DNA of 64,000 nucleotides from positions 310,001-374,000 of the forward strand of contig NZ_JAIUHR010000002.1 in the NCBI RefSeq assembly GCF_020165195.1, in the 5' to 3' direction. The stretch comes from Mesorhizobium sp. CA14. Lineage in GTDB: Bacteria > Pseudomonadota > Alphaproteobacteria > Rhizobiales > Rhizobiaceae. This document shows, piece after piece, positions 49,868 to 58,339 of this stretch (its first letter is position 1; every line of letters begins with the position of its first letter). The notes below the pieces were generated by a model, which was given only the letters and a program-made list of their open reading frames with translations, was not told where the DNA came from and did no database searches. Both the position numbers and the translations under genes were made by a program.

Positions 49868-51465
49868 AGGGACTCCAGGAATTTTATCAGCGCGTCGCGA
49901 TCGGCCGCGCCGGCGCCGGCGAAACGGTCGCGCGCCTTCTGGCCCTCGCCGCCATGCCACAGGATCGCCTCGGCAAGCGTGCGGGCGCGAGCGTCATGCA
50001 GATAGAAAGCATTGCCGTTGACGGTCGCGGTGAGCCCGATGCCCCAGAGCGGCGGGGTGCGCCATTCGCTGCCGCTCGCTTCGCCAACGCGCTGCCCATC
50101 GGCAAGACCTTCGCCCATGTCGTGCAATAGGAAGTCGGAATAGGGCCAGATCAGCTGGAAGGCCTGCGCCTTGTTGGGCGTGCCGCGCATGGTGACGAAT
50201 TTCGGCGTGTGGCAGGCAATGCAGCCCATCTCGTAGAGCTGTTTTTTGCCGGCCAGCACGTCAGGTTTGCCAATATTGCGCCGCGCTGGCACGGCCAGGT
50301 TCTGCGAATAGAAGGTGACGAGGTCCATCACCGGCGGCGGCGCTTCGGCCGCGCCAAGGCGTTGCTGCACCCCGTTCGGCATGGCAAGGCAATCCTTCTG
50401 CGCCTCGGTGCAATCGCCCCAATGCTTCGGCATTTCCGACGTCGAGATGCCTATATCGCCGGCAAAGGCATCGGCCGCTTGCTGGCGGATCGAGGCGGTC
50501 TGTGCCTTCCAGCCGAAGCGGCCCAAGGTCACCGCGCCACTCAACGCATCGCGCACGATGTTCGGCCGGCCCGAAATGCCGTCGCCGTCGCGGTCGTCCG
50601 GATCGGCATGGGCGAGGATATCGGCCGGCGCGATCTGCTCGATCAGGCCCAGCCCGATCATCGGCGGCGTCAGGCGCGGCGACAACGTGGTGCGCGGATC
50701 GAGCGGGCCGTAGCCGAGATTCTCGATCGTATAGCGCGGCTTGCGCAGTGAAACGACGGTGCCGTCGCCGAGCGTAACTTTTTGCTCCTGGTAATCGACG
50801 CGCATCCGGCCTTCGCCTTTGAGGCCTGGAACCGCAAGGTCCTGCAATTGCGCGCCATAGACCGGGTCCGGAAAATTCAGCAGCTTGTGGTCGGCAAGCG
50901 CTGCCTTTTCCTCGGCGCTGCCGGCGTCGCGCGCCAACCGCAGGAACATCGATGTCGATCCGGCATCGCCCTCCGGAGGACGCCCGCGGCCATCCTTCAG
51001 ATGGCAGTTCTGGCAGGCGCGTTCGTTGAACAGCGGGCCGAGCCCGTCCGAAGCCTGGGTAGAGGACGGCGACGACACCCAGTTCTTGCGAAACAGCGCG
51101 TTGCCGAGCTTGAAGGTTCCTTCTTCCTCGAAGGTGATATTGGCAGAGGATTGCGAGAAGGCATCGCGGTTGGCGTCCTTGCGCGAGGTGCCGGCGCCAC
51201 CCTGCATCAGCTCGAACGGCTCCGGCCTGGTGAAATCGGCCGTCGGCCTGGTGACGGCCAGAACCCGCGCCTGATCCTTCGGCGTCAGATCGGCGCGGCT
51301 TGTCGGCAGGGCGGCGGGCTCACCGGCTAAGGCCGATGCGGAAAGCATGATCGCCAGCAAAAGCCATGCTCCGCGACCAATCCGGTATCGCGGGGTCGTC
51401 TGGGACGGCAAGCGGTGAATCCCGGCCCGCCACGCGCGGCGCGAAAAATCTACGGGGCGCCGCAT
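49864..51465 (-). CDS. Di-haem oxidoreductase-like protein (DUF1111)
   Basis: The 533-residue protein has a signal sequence (about 28-48) and two c-type haem sites: 'CQNCH' near residue 155 and 'CIACH' near residue 420. The rest, including 'FLLHDMGEGLADGQ' and 'EWRTPPLWGIGL', matches the DUF1111 di-haem family often found with imelysins. It probably carries electrons in the periplasm, perhaps for iron reduction or oxidation. The bfr stop and its TAAGGA serve as ribosome site, 12 bases before the ATG. Confidence 0.88.
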   Translation of the reverse strand: MRRPVDFSRRAWRAGIHRLPSQTTPRYRIGRGAWLLLAIMLSASALAGEPAALPTSRADLTPKDQARVLAVTRPTADFTRPEPFELMQGGAGTSRKDANRDAFSQSSANITFEEEGTFKLGNALFRKNWVSSPSSTQASDGLGPLFNERACQNCHLKDGRGRPPEGDAGSTSMFLRLARDAGSAEEKAALADHKLLNFPDPVYGAQLQDLAVPGLKGEGRMRVDYQEQKVTLGDGTVVSLRKPRYTIENLGYGPLDPRTTLSPRLTPPMIGLGLIEQIAPADILAHADPDDRDGDGISGRPNIVRDALSGAVTLGRFGWKAQTASIRQQAADAFAGDIGISTSEMPKHWGDCTEAQKDCLAMPNGVQQRLGAAEAPPPVMDLVTFYSQNLAVPARRNIGKPDVLAGKKQLYEMGCIACHTPKFVTMRGTPNKAQAFQLIWPYSDFLLHDMGEGLADGQRVGEASGSEWRTPPLWGIGLTATVNGNAFYLHDARARTLAEAILWHGGEGQKARDRFAGAGAADRDALIKFLESL

Positions 51466-51477
51466 TCCCGCATGTCC

Positions 51478-51963
51478 TTACTCCGCCTCGTTGGCCGAGT
51501 CGGCATTGAGCTGGCCGTATTTTTCCTCGCCGATCGAGGCAAGCAGGTCGAGCTGCGTTTCCAGGAAATCGATATGTCCTTCTTCGTCGGTCAAAAGATC
51601 CTCGAACAGCTTCATCGAAACGAAATCGCCTTCGTCCTGGCAGATCTCGCGCGAGCGCTTGTAGGCGGTGCGCGCGTCATATTCGCCGGCGAGATCGGAT
51701 TCGAGCACTTCCTTGACGTTCTGGCCGATGCGCAACGGCGCGACGGACTGCAGGTTCGGGTGGCCTTCGAGGAAGATGATGCGCGCGATCAGCCGGTCGG
51801 CGTGATGCATTTCCTCGATCGATTCCGCCCGCTCCTTCTTTGCCAGCTTGGTGTAGCCCCAATCCTCGAGCAGACGATAATGCACCCAGTACTGGTTGAC
51901 GGCCCCAAGCTCCAGAAACAGGGCTTCATTAAGCCGCTCGATGACCTGCGGTTCGCCTTTCAT
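51478..51963 (-). CDS. bfr: Bacterioferritin
   Basis: Bacterioferritin stores iron in a 24-mer with haem at subunit interfaces. The 161-residue protein has '[30 protein letters not shown]', '[23 protein letters not shown]' and '[13 protein letters not shown]', which include the ferroxidase Glu and His ligands. The candidate haem Met is in 'EEMHHADR'-adjacent sequence. The ATG at 51963 lies inside the bfd gene, which it overlaps by 35 bases. Confidence 0.95.
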   Translation of the reverse strand: MKGEPQVIERLNEALFLELGAVNQYWVHYRLLEDWGYTKLAKKERAESIEEMHHADRLIARIIFLEGHPNLQSVAPLRIGQNVKEVLESDLAGEYDARTAYKRSREICQDEGDFVSMKLFEDLLTDEEGHIDFLETQLDLLASIGEEKYGQLNADSANEAE

Positions 51964-52240
51964 GGGTTCTGCTCCCGTATTGGCCGCGCAAGCCTCGCAC
52001 GCGATCCAGGTGTGAAACGATGTCCACGCCCCCCACCTCTGAGCGGGTGTGGTAATTCTCGGTGACCCGAATGATCGTTTCCACCACATTTGGGAAACAG
52101 CCGCAACAGCGACCGCGCTTGGCCATCGCGTGGTAGACCTTCGCGGGCACGATCAGCTGCCAGGGATCCTGATCCAGCAGGCCGACGATCGTCTGCTCGA
52201 TCTCCTTTTCGGTAATGATGTTGCAATGGCAGATCAGCAT
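51929..52240 (-). CDS. bfd: Bacterioferritin-associated ferredoxin
   Basis: Bfd reduces stored iron in bacterioferritin so it can be released. The 103-residue protein has the [2Fe-2S] Cys set 'LICHCNII' and 'GRCCGCFP', as in E. coli Bfd, and a longer, arginine-rich C-terminal tail. It precedes bfr with a 35-base overlap, so release and storage proteins are made together. Confidence 0.92.
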   Translation of the reverse strand: MLICHCNIITEKEIEQTIVGLLDQDPWQLIVPAKVYHAMAKRGRCCGCFPNVVETIIRVTENYHTRSEVGGVDIVSHLDRVRGLRGQYGSRTHERRTAGHRAA

Positions 52241-52297
52241 CTACTTGCTCTGGCTGACGGCGCCGTTCCGGCGCCGCTTGGCTGGTTTCTCAATTGA

Positions 52298-52334
52298 GCA
52301 TGATCTTGTCCAAAAACCGGTTTTGGGATCACGC
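52298..52334. repeat. Palindromic repeat, CATGATC family, copy 3
   Basis: A shorter member with GCATGATC and GATCACGC ends around CCAAAAACCGG/TTTTGG. It fills the gap between bfd and the first imelysin gene. Confidence 0.7.
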
Positions 52335-52340
52335 CCGATC

Positions 52341-53633
52341 TTACTTGAATACCTTGTCGGGCGCGTCGAGGCTGTCGGAACCCTCGAAAGCGATCTGGTT
52401 CAGCTTGAGCGAGCCGACGGCGCGCTCGATCGACTTGGTCTGATCGATCAGGGCGTCGATCGCCGCCTGCACGGTGGCGTTGCCTTCGGTGTTGCCCTCG
52501 GCGATCTGCTGGTCATAGGCCTCGCCGGCAAGAGCACGCGCCTGGATGGCCTCCATCTTGGCGACGGTGGTGTCGAGCTTGCCCGACAGCTCTTTGTCGA
52601 TCGCCGGATCGGTCGCCTTCACCATGTCGGACACTGACGGGCCCGAAACCACGGAGCCGTCGAGCCGCTTGTATCTGGCATGGTAGGCGTCGCGGATGCC
52701 GACCGCGTCATAGAGATGCGAGATGTAGGTGTTGTCGGAGAAGCAGTCGTGCTCCTCTTCCGGATCGTGCAGCAACAGGCCGAGCTTCATGCGCTCGCCG
52801 GCCAGTTCGCCATAGGAGAGCGAGCCCATGCCGGTGAAGATGATGGAGATGCCGGCATTCGCATCGCCGTCGGTGAGGTTCTTGCGCGCCGCGCCATCCT
52901 CCTTCCAGTTGCCGACCATTTCCTGCAGGTCAGACACCAGAAGGTCGCTTGCCGATTTCAGATATTCGGCGCGGCGGTCGCAATTGCCGCCCGTGCAGTT
53001 CTTGAGGTCGTAATCCGTATAAGGCCGCTCGCCCGCGCCAGGGCCGGTGCCATGCAGGTCCTGGCCCCACAGCAGGAATTCGATGGCGTGATAGCCGGTC
53101 GCGACATTGGCTTCGACGTCGCCGGCCTCCTGCAGCGTGCCGGACAGGAACTCGGGCGTCAGCTTCGAGGCATCGACCTTCTTGCCGTTGATCTCGATTT
53201 CCTTGTTGGCGATGACGTTGGCCGTATAGAGCGCGTTCTCATCCGACTCGGTGCCGTAACTCTTGGCGACATAGTCGATCAGGCCCTCATCCAGCGGCCA
53301 GGAATTCACCTTGCCTTCCCAGTCGTCGACGATCTTGTTGCCGAAGCGGTAGACTTCGGTCTGCTGGTAAGGAATGCGCGCGGCCTTCCAGGCTTCGCGC
53401 GCGGCGTTCAACGTGTCGGCCGAGGGGCTGGCGACGAGCGCATCCACCGCCTTGTCCAGCGCCTGCGCAGTGGTCAGCGAATCCTCGTATTTGGCCAAAG
53501 CGATGTCGGCATAGGTCTTGATCACCGCTTTGGCGTCCGTCTCGGCTTTCGCCGGCAACACGAACACCGCCGCCGTCAGTGCAGCCGTGGCGCAGATCGC
53601 AGCCAGCCTGCCGCCATTACGTGCCGTCATCAT
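52341..53633 (-). CDS. Imelysin-family periplasmic protein (first copy, IrpA-like)
   Basis: The 430-residue protein has a signal peptide (about 1-30, ending 'VLPAKAE') and an imelysin domain with 'GYHAIEFLLWGQDLHGTGPG', 'ERPYTDY' and 'DNTYISHLYDAVGIRDAY', which match IrpA-type imelysins. It begins with a GGAG-preceded ATG at 53633. Upstream lies the palindrome proposed to bind Irr. It is separated from bfd by 100 bases containing a palindromic repeat. Confidence 0.9.
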   Translation of the reverse strand: MMTARNGGRLAAICATAALTAAVFVLPAKAETDAKAVIKTYADIALAKYEDSLTTAQALDKAVDALVASPSADTLNAAREAWKAARIPYQQTEVYRFGNKIVDDWEGKVNSWPLDEGLIDYVAKSYGTESDENALYTANVIANKEIEINGKKVDASKLTPEFLSGTLQEAGDVEANVATGYHAIEFLLWGQDLHGTGPGAGERPYTDYDLKNCTGGNCDRRAEYLKSASDLLVSDLQEMVGNWKEDGAARKNLTDGDANAGISIIFTGMGSLSYGELAGERMKLGLLLHDPEEEHDCFSDNTYISHLYDAVGIRDAYHARYKRLDGSVVSGPSVSDMVKATDPAIDKELSGKLDTTVAKMEAIQARALAGEAYDQQIAEGNTEGNATVQAAIDALIDQTKSIERAVGSLKLNQIAFEGSDSLDAPDKVFK

Positions 53634-54044
53634 CCGTCTCCAGTTCTTTGGAAATTCAATAAAAGGCGTCCACCCCCGCAGAGGCATGAGCATGCCGGGA
53701 AAAATGGTGGCCGCGCCGATGCGCGGTTCGCGATAAAAAGACACCCAATTGCCTCCAATCGAAAGGGTTCAAGGCCCAGACATCAAAGGAATGCGCTTTG
53801 CGCGCAGCTCCCCATAAAGCGATGGAGACGCCGGGAGTCAACTGGTTCGGCACAAAATATTCAATTGAAACAATAGTTTAGAATTATTCTAAACTACAAA
53901 TATCAACTTTTAAGCCAGGACTGCCTCGCTGGCCCGATTGACAGACAGCCATTCTGGGTGCGACCCGATCCGCGGTTCTTGCGGCGGCTGCAGACAATCG
54001 CCACCTGGCGCAAGAGGCTAGATTTGCTGACCAAAAGGATTGCG
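53634..54044. other. Divergent control region of the iron genes
   Basis: The 411 bases between the imelysin gene (minus) and the flavoprotein gene (plus) are richer in A/T than the surrounding DNA near 53850-53915 and hold no credible gene. They contain the 23-bp palindrome. Reading both strands, TTGAAA-N17-TCTAAA (53865-53893, plus) and TTGATA-N17-TTCTAA (53906-53878, minus) place a -10-like hexamer of each direction inside the palindrome. Confidence 0.6.
53874..53896. promoter_or_regulatory. Perfect 23-bp palindrome, candidate Irr box (ICE)
   Basis: Two 11-base arms, TAGTTTAGAAT and its exact complement, flank one T. The TTTAGAA...TTCTAAA core resembles the iron control element bound by Irr in Bradyrhizobium and related bacteria, as I recall it. 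The site is 240 bases from the imelysin start and 149 bases from the flavoprotein start. The irr gene is in this window. Confidence 0.6.
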
Positions 54045-55298
54045 ATGACGAACGGGGTTGTGATTGTCGGTGCGGGCCATGCCGGCGTGCAGGCCGCCGC
54101 CAGCCTGCGCGAAGAGGGCTATGAAGGGCCTGTCGTGCTGCTCGGCGACGAGCAGGAACTGCCCTATCACAAGCCGCCGCTCTCCAAGACCTTCATCAAG
54201 GACGCCGAGGCCAAGCCGCAGCCCTTGCGCGGCGAAGCCTTCTACACTGGCAACAACATTGATTACCGGCCGGGCGTGCGCATCGACCGCATCGATGCCC
54301 GCGCGAGCCGGTTGAATGTCGCAGGCGGTGGAACGCTTGCCTTCGACCGGCTGGTGCTTGCGACCGGCTCGCGACCGCGCCTGCTCAAGCTCGACGGCGC
54401 CGGCCTTGCCGGCGTGGTCTCCCTGCGCTCGCTGGCCGATGCGCGCCTGATCCGCGAGTTCAGCGCGCAAAGCGAAGACGTGGTCATTCTCGGCGGCGGC
54501 TTCATCGGGCTGGAGATCGCGGCGACGCTAAGGGCCGCCGGCCGCAACGTCTCCGTCGTCGAGGCGGTCGACCGGCTGCTCGGCCGCGCCGTCGCGCCGA
54601 TCATCGCCGCGCATATGCGCCAGCGCCTGGAAACGATCGGCGTGCGCATCCTGACCGGCACCACCATTGCCCGCCTGGAGGGCGAAGGCGATCGCGTCTC
54701 GGCCGCGATCACGTCAGGCGGCGAACGCCTGCCAGCGCAGATGGTGATCATCGGCATCGGCGTGGTGCCCAATGTCGAACTGGCTGAAGCCGCCGGCCTG
54801 GCTACCGGCAACGGCATCCGCGTCGACCAGCATATGCAGAGCTCTATTCCCGAAATCCTCGCCATCGGCGACGCGGCCTCCTACCGGCACTGGTTCACCG
54901 GAGGCGACGTGCGGCTGGAATCGGTGCAGAACGCCACCGACCAGGCCAGGCTTGCCGCGCGCACCGTCCTCGGCCATGCCGAGCCCTTCTCGGCCGTACC
55001 GTGGTTCTGGTCGGATATCGGCGACATGAAGCTGCAGATGGTGGGCCTGACCCAAGGCGGCGATCACCATGTCGTGCTGGGCGATCTCGCCGAGAACAAG
55101 TTCTCGATCTACCACTATGCGGGCAACCGGCTGCTCGGCATCGAATCCGTCAACCGCCCGGCCGACCATATGCTTGGCCGCAAGATGCTCGGCGCCGGCT
55201 TCTCGCCGACGCCGCAAACCGTGGCAGGCGGGCCGGATGCACTGAAGGCAGCCCTTGCGGCCTTCAATCAGGACGAACCGGCGAGGGCGACGGGCTAG
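54045..55298 (+). CDS. FAD-dependent ferredoxin/rubredoxin-reductase-type oxidoreductase
   Basis: The 417-residue flavoprotein has the FAD site 'VVIVGAGHAGVQAAASLREEGYEG', a second dinucleotide site 'VVILGGGFIGLEIAATLRAAGRNVSVVE', and the late 'ILAIGDAASY'. This is the plan of putidaredoxin- and rhodocoxin-type NADH reductases. The ATG at 54045 has AAAGGA upstream. Facing the iron operon across the palindrome, it may feed electrons to Bfd, but partner assignment is inference. Confidence 0.85.
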   Translation: MTNGVVIVGAGHAGVQAAASLREEGYEGPVVLLGDEQELPYHKPPLSKTFIKDAEAKPQPLRGEAFYTGNNIDYRPGVRIDRIDARASRLNVAGGGTLAFDRLVLATGSRPRLLKLDGAGLAGVVSLRSLADARLIREFSAQSEDVVILGGGFIGLEIAATLRAAGRNVSVVEAVDRLLGRAVAPIIAAHMRQRLETIGVRILTGTTIARLEGEGDRVSAAITSGGERLPAQMVIIGIGVVPNVELAEAAGLATGNGIRVDQHMQSSIPEILAIGDAASYRHWFTGGDVRLESVQNATDQARLAARTVLGHAEPFSAVPWFWSDIGDMKLQMVGLTQGGDHHVVLGDLAENKFSIYHYAGNRLLGIESVNRPADHMLGRKMLGAGFSPTPQTVAGGPDALKAALAAFNQDEPARATG

Positions 55299-55308
55299 GA
55301 CGCCACCT

Positions 55309-56586
55309 TCAGGCGGCCCGCGCCTCGCGGATCGAGGTCTCCAGGATATCCAGCGCCTCGGTCATGACGCCGTCCTGGATGGTGATCGGCGACAGGAAGC
55401 GGATGACGTTGCCGTAGACGCCGCAGGTGAGCAGGATGAGGCCCTTGTCCAGCGCCTTCAGCCTGACCGCGTTGGCGAACTCCGCCGAGGGCAGCCCCTT
55501 CTTCACGTCGTTGAATTCGACGGCGTTCATGAAGCCCGGACCGCGGATGTCGACGATCTCCGGCACGTCCTCGCGGATCGAAACCAGCCGCTGCTTCAGC
55601 CTGGCGCCCAGCGCATTGGCGCGGTCGCAGAGCTTTTCTTCCTCGATGACGTCGAGCACGGCGTGCGCGGCGGCAACGCCGATCGGGCTGCCGCCATAGG
55701 TGCCGCCGAGCCCGCCAGGGCCGGGCGCGTCCATGATCTCGGCGCGGCCGGTGACGGCCGACAGCGGGAAGCCGCCGGCGAGGCTCTTGGCCATGGTGGT
55801 GAGATCGGGCGCCACATCATGATGATCCATGGCGAACATCTTGCCGGTACGGGCAAAGCCGGTCTGCACCTCGTCGGCGACCAGCAGGATACCGTGCTGG
55901 TCGCAGATCTTGCGCAGTGCTGCCATGAAATCGCGCGGCGCCTCGTAGAAGCCGCCCTCGCCCTGAACCGGCTCGACGATGATGGCGGCAACGCGGCCCG
56001 GATCGACATCGGCCTTGAACAGCTTGTCGAGCGCGGCAAGCGAATCGGCGACCGACACGCCATGCAGCGCCACCGGGAACGGGGCGTGGAAGACATCGGC
56101 GGGCATGGCGCCGAATCCGACCTTATAGGGCACGACCTTGCCGGTCAGCGCCATGCCCATGAAAGTGCGGCCGTGAAAGCCGCCGGAAAAGGCGATGACC
56201 GCCTGACGGCCGGTGGCGTTGCGGGCGATCTTGATGGCGTTCTCGACCGCCTCGGCGCCGGTGGTGACGAACACGGTCTTCTTGTCGAATTTTCCGGGCA
56301 GCATGCCGTTCAGGCGCTCGGCGAGATGCACGTAGCTTTCATAAGGTACGACTTGGTGGCAGGTGTGGGTGAAGCGGTCGAGCTGCACCTTGACCGCCTC
56401 GATCACCTTCGGGTGGCGATGGCCGGTGTTGACGACGGCGATGCCGGACGAGAAGTCGATGTAACGGCGGCCTTCGACATCCCAGATTTCCGAATTCTCG
56501 GCGCGATCGGCGTAGATCTGCGTCGTCATGCCGACGCCGCGCGAGATCGACTGGTTCTTGCGTTCGGAAATGGCTGAATTCTTCAT
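55309..56586 (-). CDS. gabT: 4-aminobutyrate aminotransferase-like protein
   Basis: This 425-residue class III PLP enzyme is closest in features to GABA transaminase, which yields succinate semialdehyde and glutamate. Signature segments are 'GAEAVENAIKIARNATGR', 'AVIAFSGGFHGRTFMGMALTGK', 'LVADEVQTGFARTGKMFAMDHH' and the lysine-containing 'MAKSLAGGFPLSAVTG'. Specificity among GABA and related amino donors is not certain. The ATG at 56586 has GAGGGA upstream. It lies 164 bases after a peptide-type ABC importer on the same strand. Confidence 0.88.
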   Translation of the reverse strand: MKNSAISERKNQSISRGVGMTTQIYADRAENSEIWDVEGRRYIDFSSGIAVVNTGHRHPKVIEAVKVQLDRFTHTCHQVVPYESYVHLAERLNGMLPGKFDKKTVFVTTGAEAVENAIKIARNATGRQAVIAFSGGFHGRTFMGMALTGKVVPYKVGFGAMPADVFHAPFPVALHGVSVADSLAALDKLFKADVDPGRVAAIIVEPVQGEGGFYEAPRDFMAALRKICDQHGILLVADEVQTGFARTGKMFAMDHHDVAPDLTTMAKSLAGGFPLSAVTGRAEIMDAPGPGGLGGTYGGSPIGVAAAHAVLDVIEEEKLCDRANALGARLKQRLVSIREDVPEIVDIRGPGFMNAVEFNDVKKGLPSAEFANAVRLKALDKGLILLTCGVYGNVIRFLSPITIQDGVMTEALDILETSIREARAA

Positions 56587-56749
56587 ATCGTCCCTCATCG
56601 GGCATCCCTGTCCGGGATCGCACCTGTTCCGTTGATCGAAAACCTTCTGACCTTATTTCACGTTTTCCTCAAGTCGGCACGTGGCCCAGTCGATTGGGCC
56701 TAGCGGTGGGCGAAGTGCTCCTCAGCCGGCGCACCGTTCGGGCGGAATA

Positions 56750-57496
56750 TTACGCCCTCACAAACCCCTCACTCGCCCTCAGCAAATTCCGCGTATAATC
56801 CTCGCTCACCCGATGCCCGATCAGCTGGCTTGCGGTCAGCGTCTCCACCGCCTCACCGTTCTGCATCACCATCAGCCGCTCGCACATATGGGTGATGATG
56901 GCGAGGTCGTGGCTGACCATCAGGAAGGTGAGCTTGCGGCGCCGCCGCACCTCTTCCAGCAGGTTCAGCACCTCCGCCTGCACCGAGGCGTCCAGCGCCG
57001 AGGTCGGCTCGTCGAGCAGCAGGATCGAGGGTTCCAGGATCAGCGCACGGGCGATCGCCACGCGCTGGCGCTGGCCGCCGGAGAGCTGGTGCGCGTAACG
57101 GAAGCGGAAGCCCTTGCCAAGCCCGACCTCGTCCAGCGCGCGCTCGATGCGCTTCTCGCCGTCGGCGATGCCGTGGATGGCCAATGGCTCCTGCAGCAGG
57201 CGGTCGACCGTCTGGCGCGGATGCAGCGAGCCGTAGGGATCCTGAAAGACCATCTGCACCTCGCGATAAAACGCCTTGTCGCGGGTTTTGCCGAGCGTCT
57301 TGCCATTGACGGTAACGGTGCCAGCGGAAACCGGCGCGAGGCCGGTGATGGCTCTCAGCAGCGTCGACTTGCCCGAACCGCTTTCGCCGACGAGGCCATA
57401 GGATTCGCCTTCGCTGACTTCGAGACTGACGCCCTTCAGCGCGCGAAAGCGGTCGAAGACCACCTCCAGCCCTTCGACAGTGATGGAAGCCGTCAT
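56750..57496 (-). CDS. Peptide-type ABC importer, second ATPase (DppF/OppF-like)
   Basis: The 248-residue ATPase has Walker A 'VGESGSGKSTLL', Q loop 'MVFQDPYGSLHPRQTV', signature 'LSGGQRQRVAIARAL' and Walker B 'ILLLDEPTSALD'. It pairs with the ATPase encoded upstream, whose stop it overlaps as ATGA (start 57496). It is shorter than typical DppF and lacks the C-terminal oligopeptide-importer extension. Confidence 0.9.
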   Translation of the reverse strand: MTASITVEGLEVVFDRFRALKGVSLEVSEGESYGLVGESGSGKSTLLRAITGLAPVSAGTVTVNGKTLGKTRDKAFYREVQMVFQDPYGSLHPRQTVDRLLQEPLAIHGIADGEKRIERALDEVGLGKGFRFRYAHQLSGGQRQRVAIARALILEPSILLLDEPTSALDASVQAEVLNLLEEVRRRRKLTFLMVSHDLAIITHMCERLMVMQNGEAVETLTASQLIGHRVSEDYTRNLLRASEGFVRA

Positions 57497-58329
57497 GCCG
57501 CCCACTCCGGCTTGCGGTCGAGAACCGGCAGCGGATGGCGCTCGAAGCCGATCCTCGGCATGCAGTTGAGCAGGCCGCGCGTGTAAGGGTGCTGAGCGTC
57601 GCGCAGCTCCGAAGCCTTGATCTGCTCGACGATCTTGCCGGCATACATGACGACGACGCGGTCGCAGAAGGACGAAACCAGGCGCAGATCGTGCGAGATG
57701 AAGATCAGCCCCATGCCGCGCTCGGCGACGAGCTTGTCAAGTATCTTGAGAACGTCGAGCTGCACCGTGACGTCGAGCGCCGAGGTCGGCTCGTCGGCGA
57801 TCATCAGCTCCGGTCCGGTGACCAGCATCATGGCGATCATGGCGCGCTGGCCCATGCCGCCCGAGACCTCGTGCGGGTAAAGGTCGAAGACGCGGGCCGG
57901 ATCGCGGATCTGCACCGCCTGCAGCATAGCTAGAGCGCGCTCGCGCGCCTCGGCCTTGGAGACTTTTTCATGCGTGCGCAGCGTCTCGACGATCTGGCGG
58001 CCGATGGTCATGACCGGATCGAGCGAATATTTCGGATCCTGCAGGATCATGGCGATGCGGCTTCCCCGCAGCGCCCGGCGTTCACGCGGCGACATGGAAA
58101 GCAAGTCCATGCCGTCGAAGGCGAGCTTCTTCGCCGACACCTCGGCCTGCGGCGGGGTGACGCCCATGATGGCGCGGCCAGTCTGCGATTTGCCGGAGCC
58201 GCTCTCGCCGACAATGCCGAGACGCTCGCGTCCGAGTGAGAAGGAGACGCCGCGCACGGCCTGAACGAGACCGGTACGGGTCGGAAAGGTGACGCGCAGA
58301 TCGTCGACTTCGAGGAGCGTGTCGCTCAT
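57493..58329 (-). CDS. Peptide-type ABC importer, first ATPase (DppD/OppD-like)
   Basis: The 278-residue ATPase has Walker A 'VGESGSGKSQTGRAIMGV', signature 'VSGGMGQRAMIAMMLV' and Walker B 'LMIADEPTSALDVTVQL', then the C-terminal 'HPYTRGLLNCMPRIG' of the oligopeptide family. It starts 10 bases after the permease gene ends and overlaps the second ATPase. Confidence 0.9.
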   Translation of the reverse strand: MSDTLLEVDDLRVTFPTRTGLVQAVRGVSFSLGRERLGIVGESGSGKSQTGRAIMGVTPPQAEVSAKKLAFDGMDLLSMSPRERRALRGSRIAMILQDPKYSLDPVMTIGRQIVETLRTHEKVSKAEARERALAMLQAVQIRDPARVFDLYPHEVSGGMGQRAMIAMMLVTGPELMIADEPTSALDVTVQLDVLKILDKLVAERGMGLIFISHDLRLVSSFCDRVVVMYAGKIVEQIKASELRDAQHPYTRGLLNCMPRIGFERHPLPVLDRKPEWAA

Positions 58330-58339
58330 TGATCGCCAC

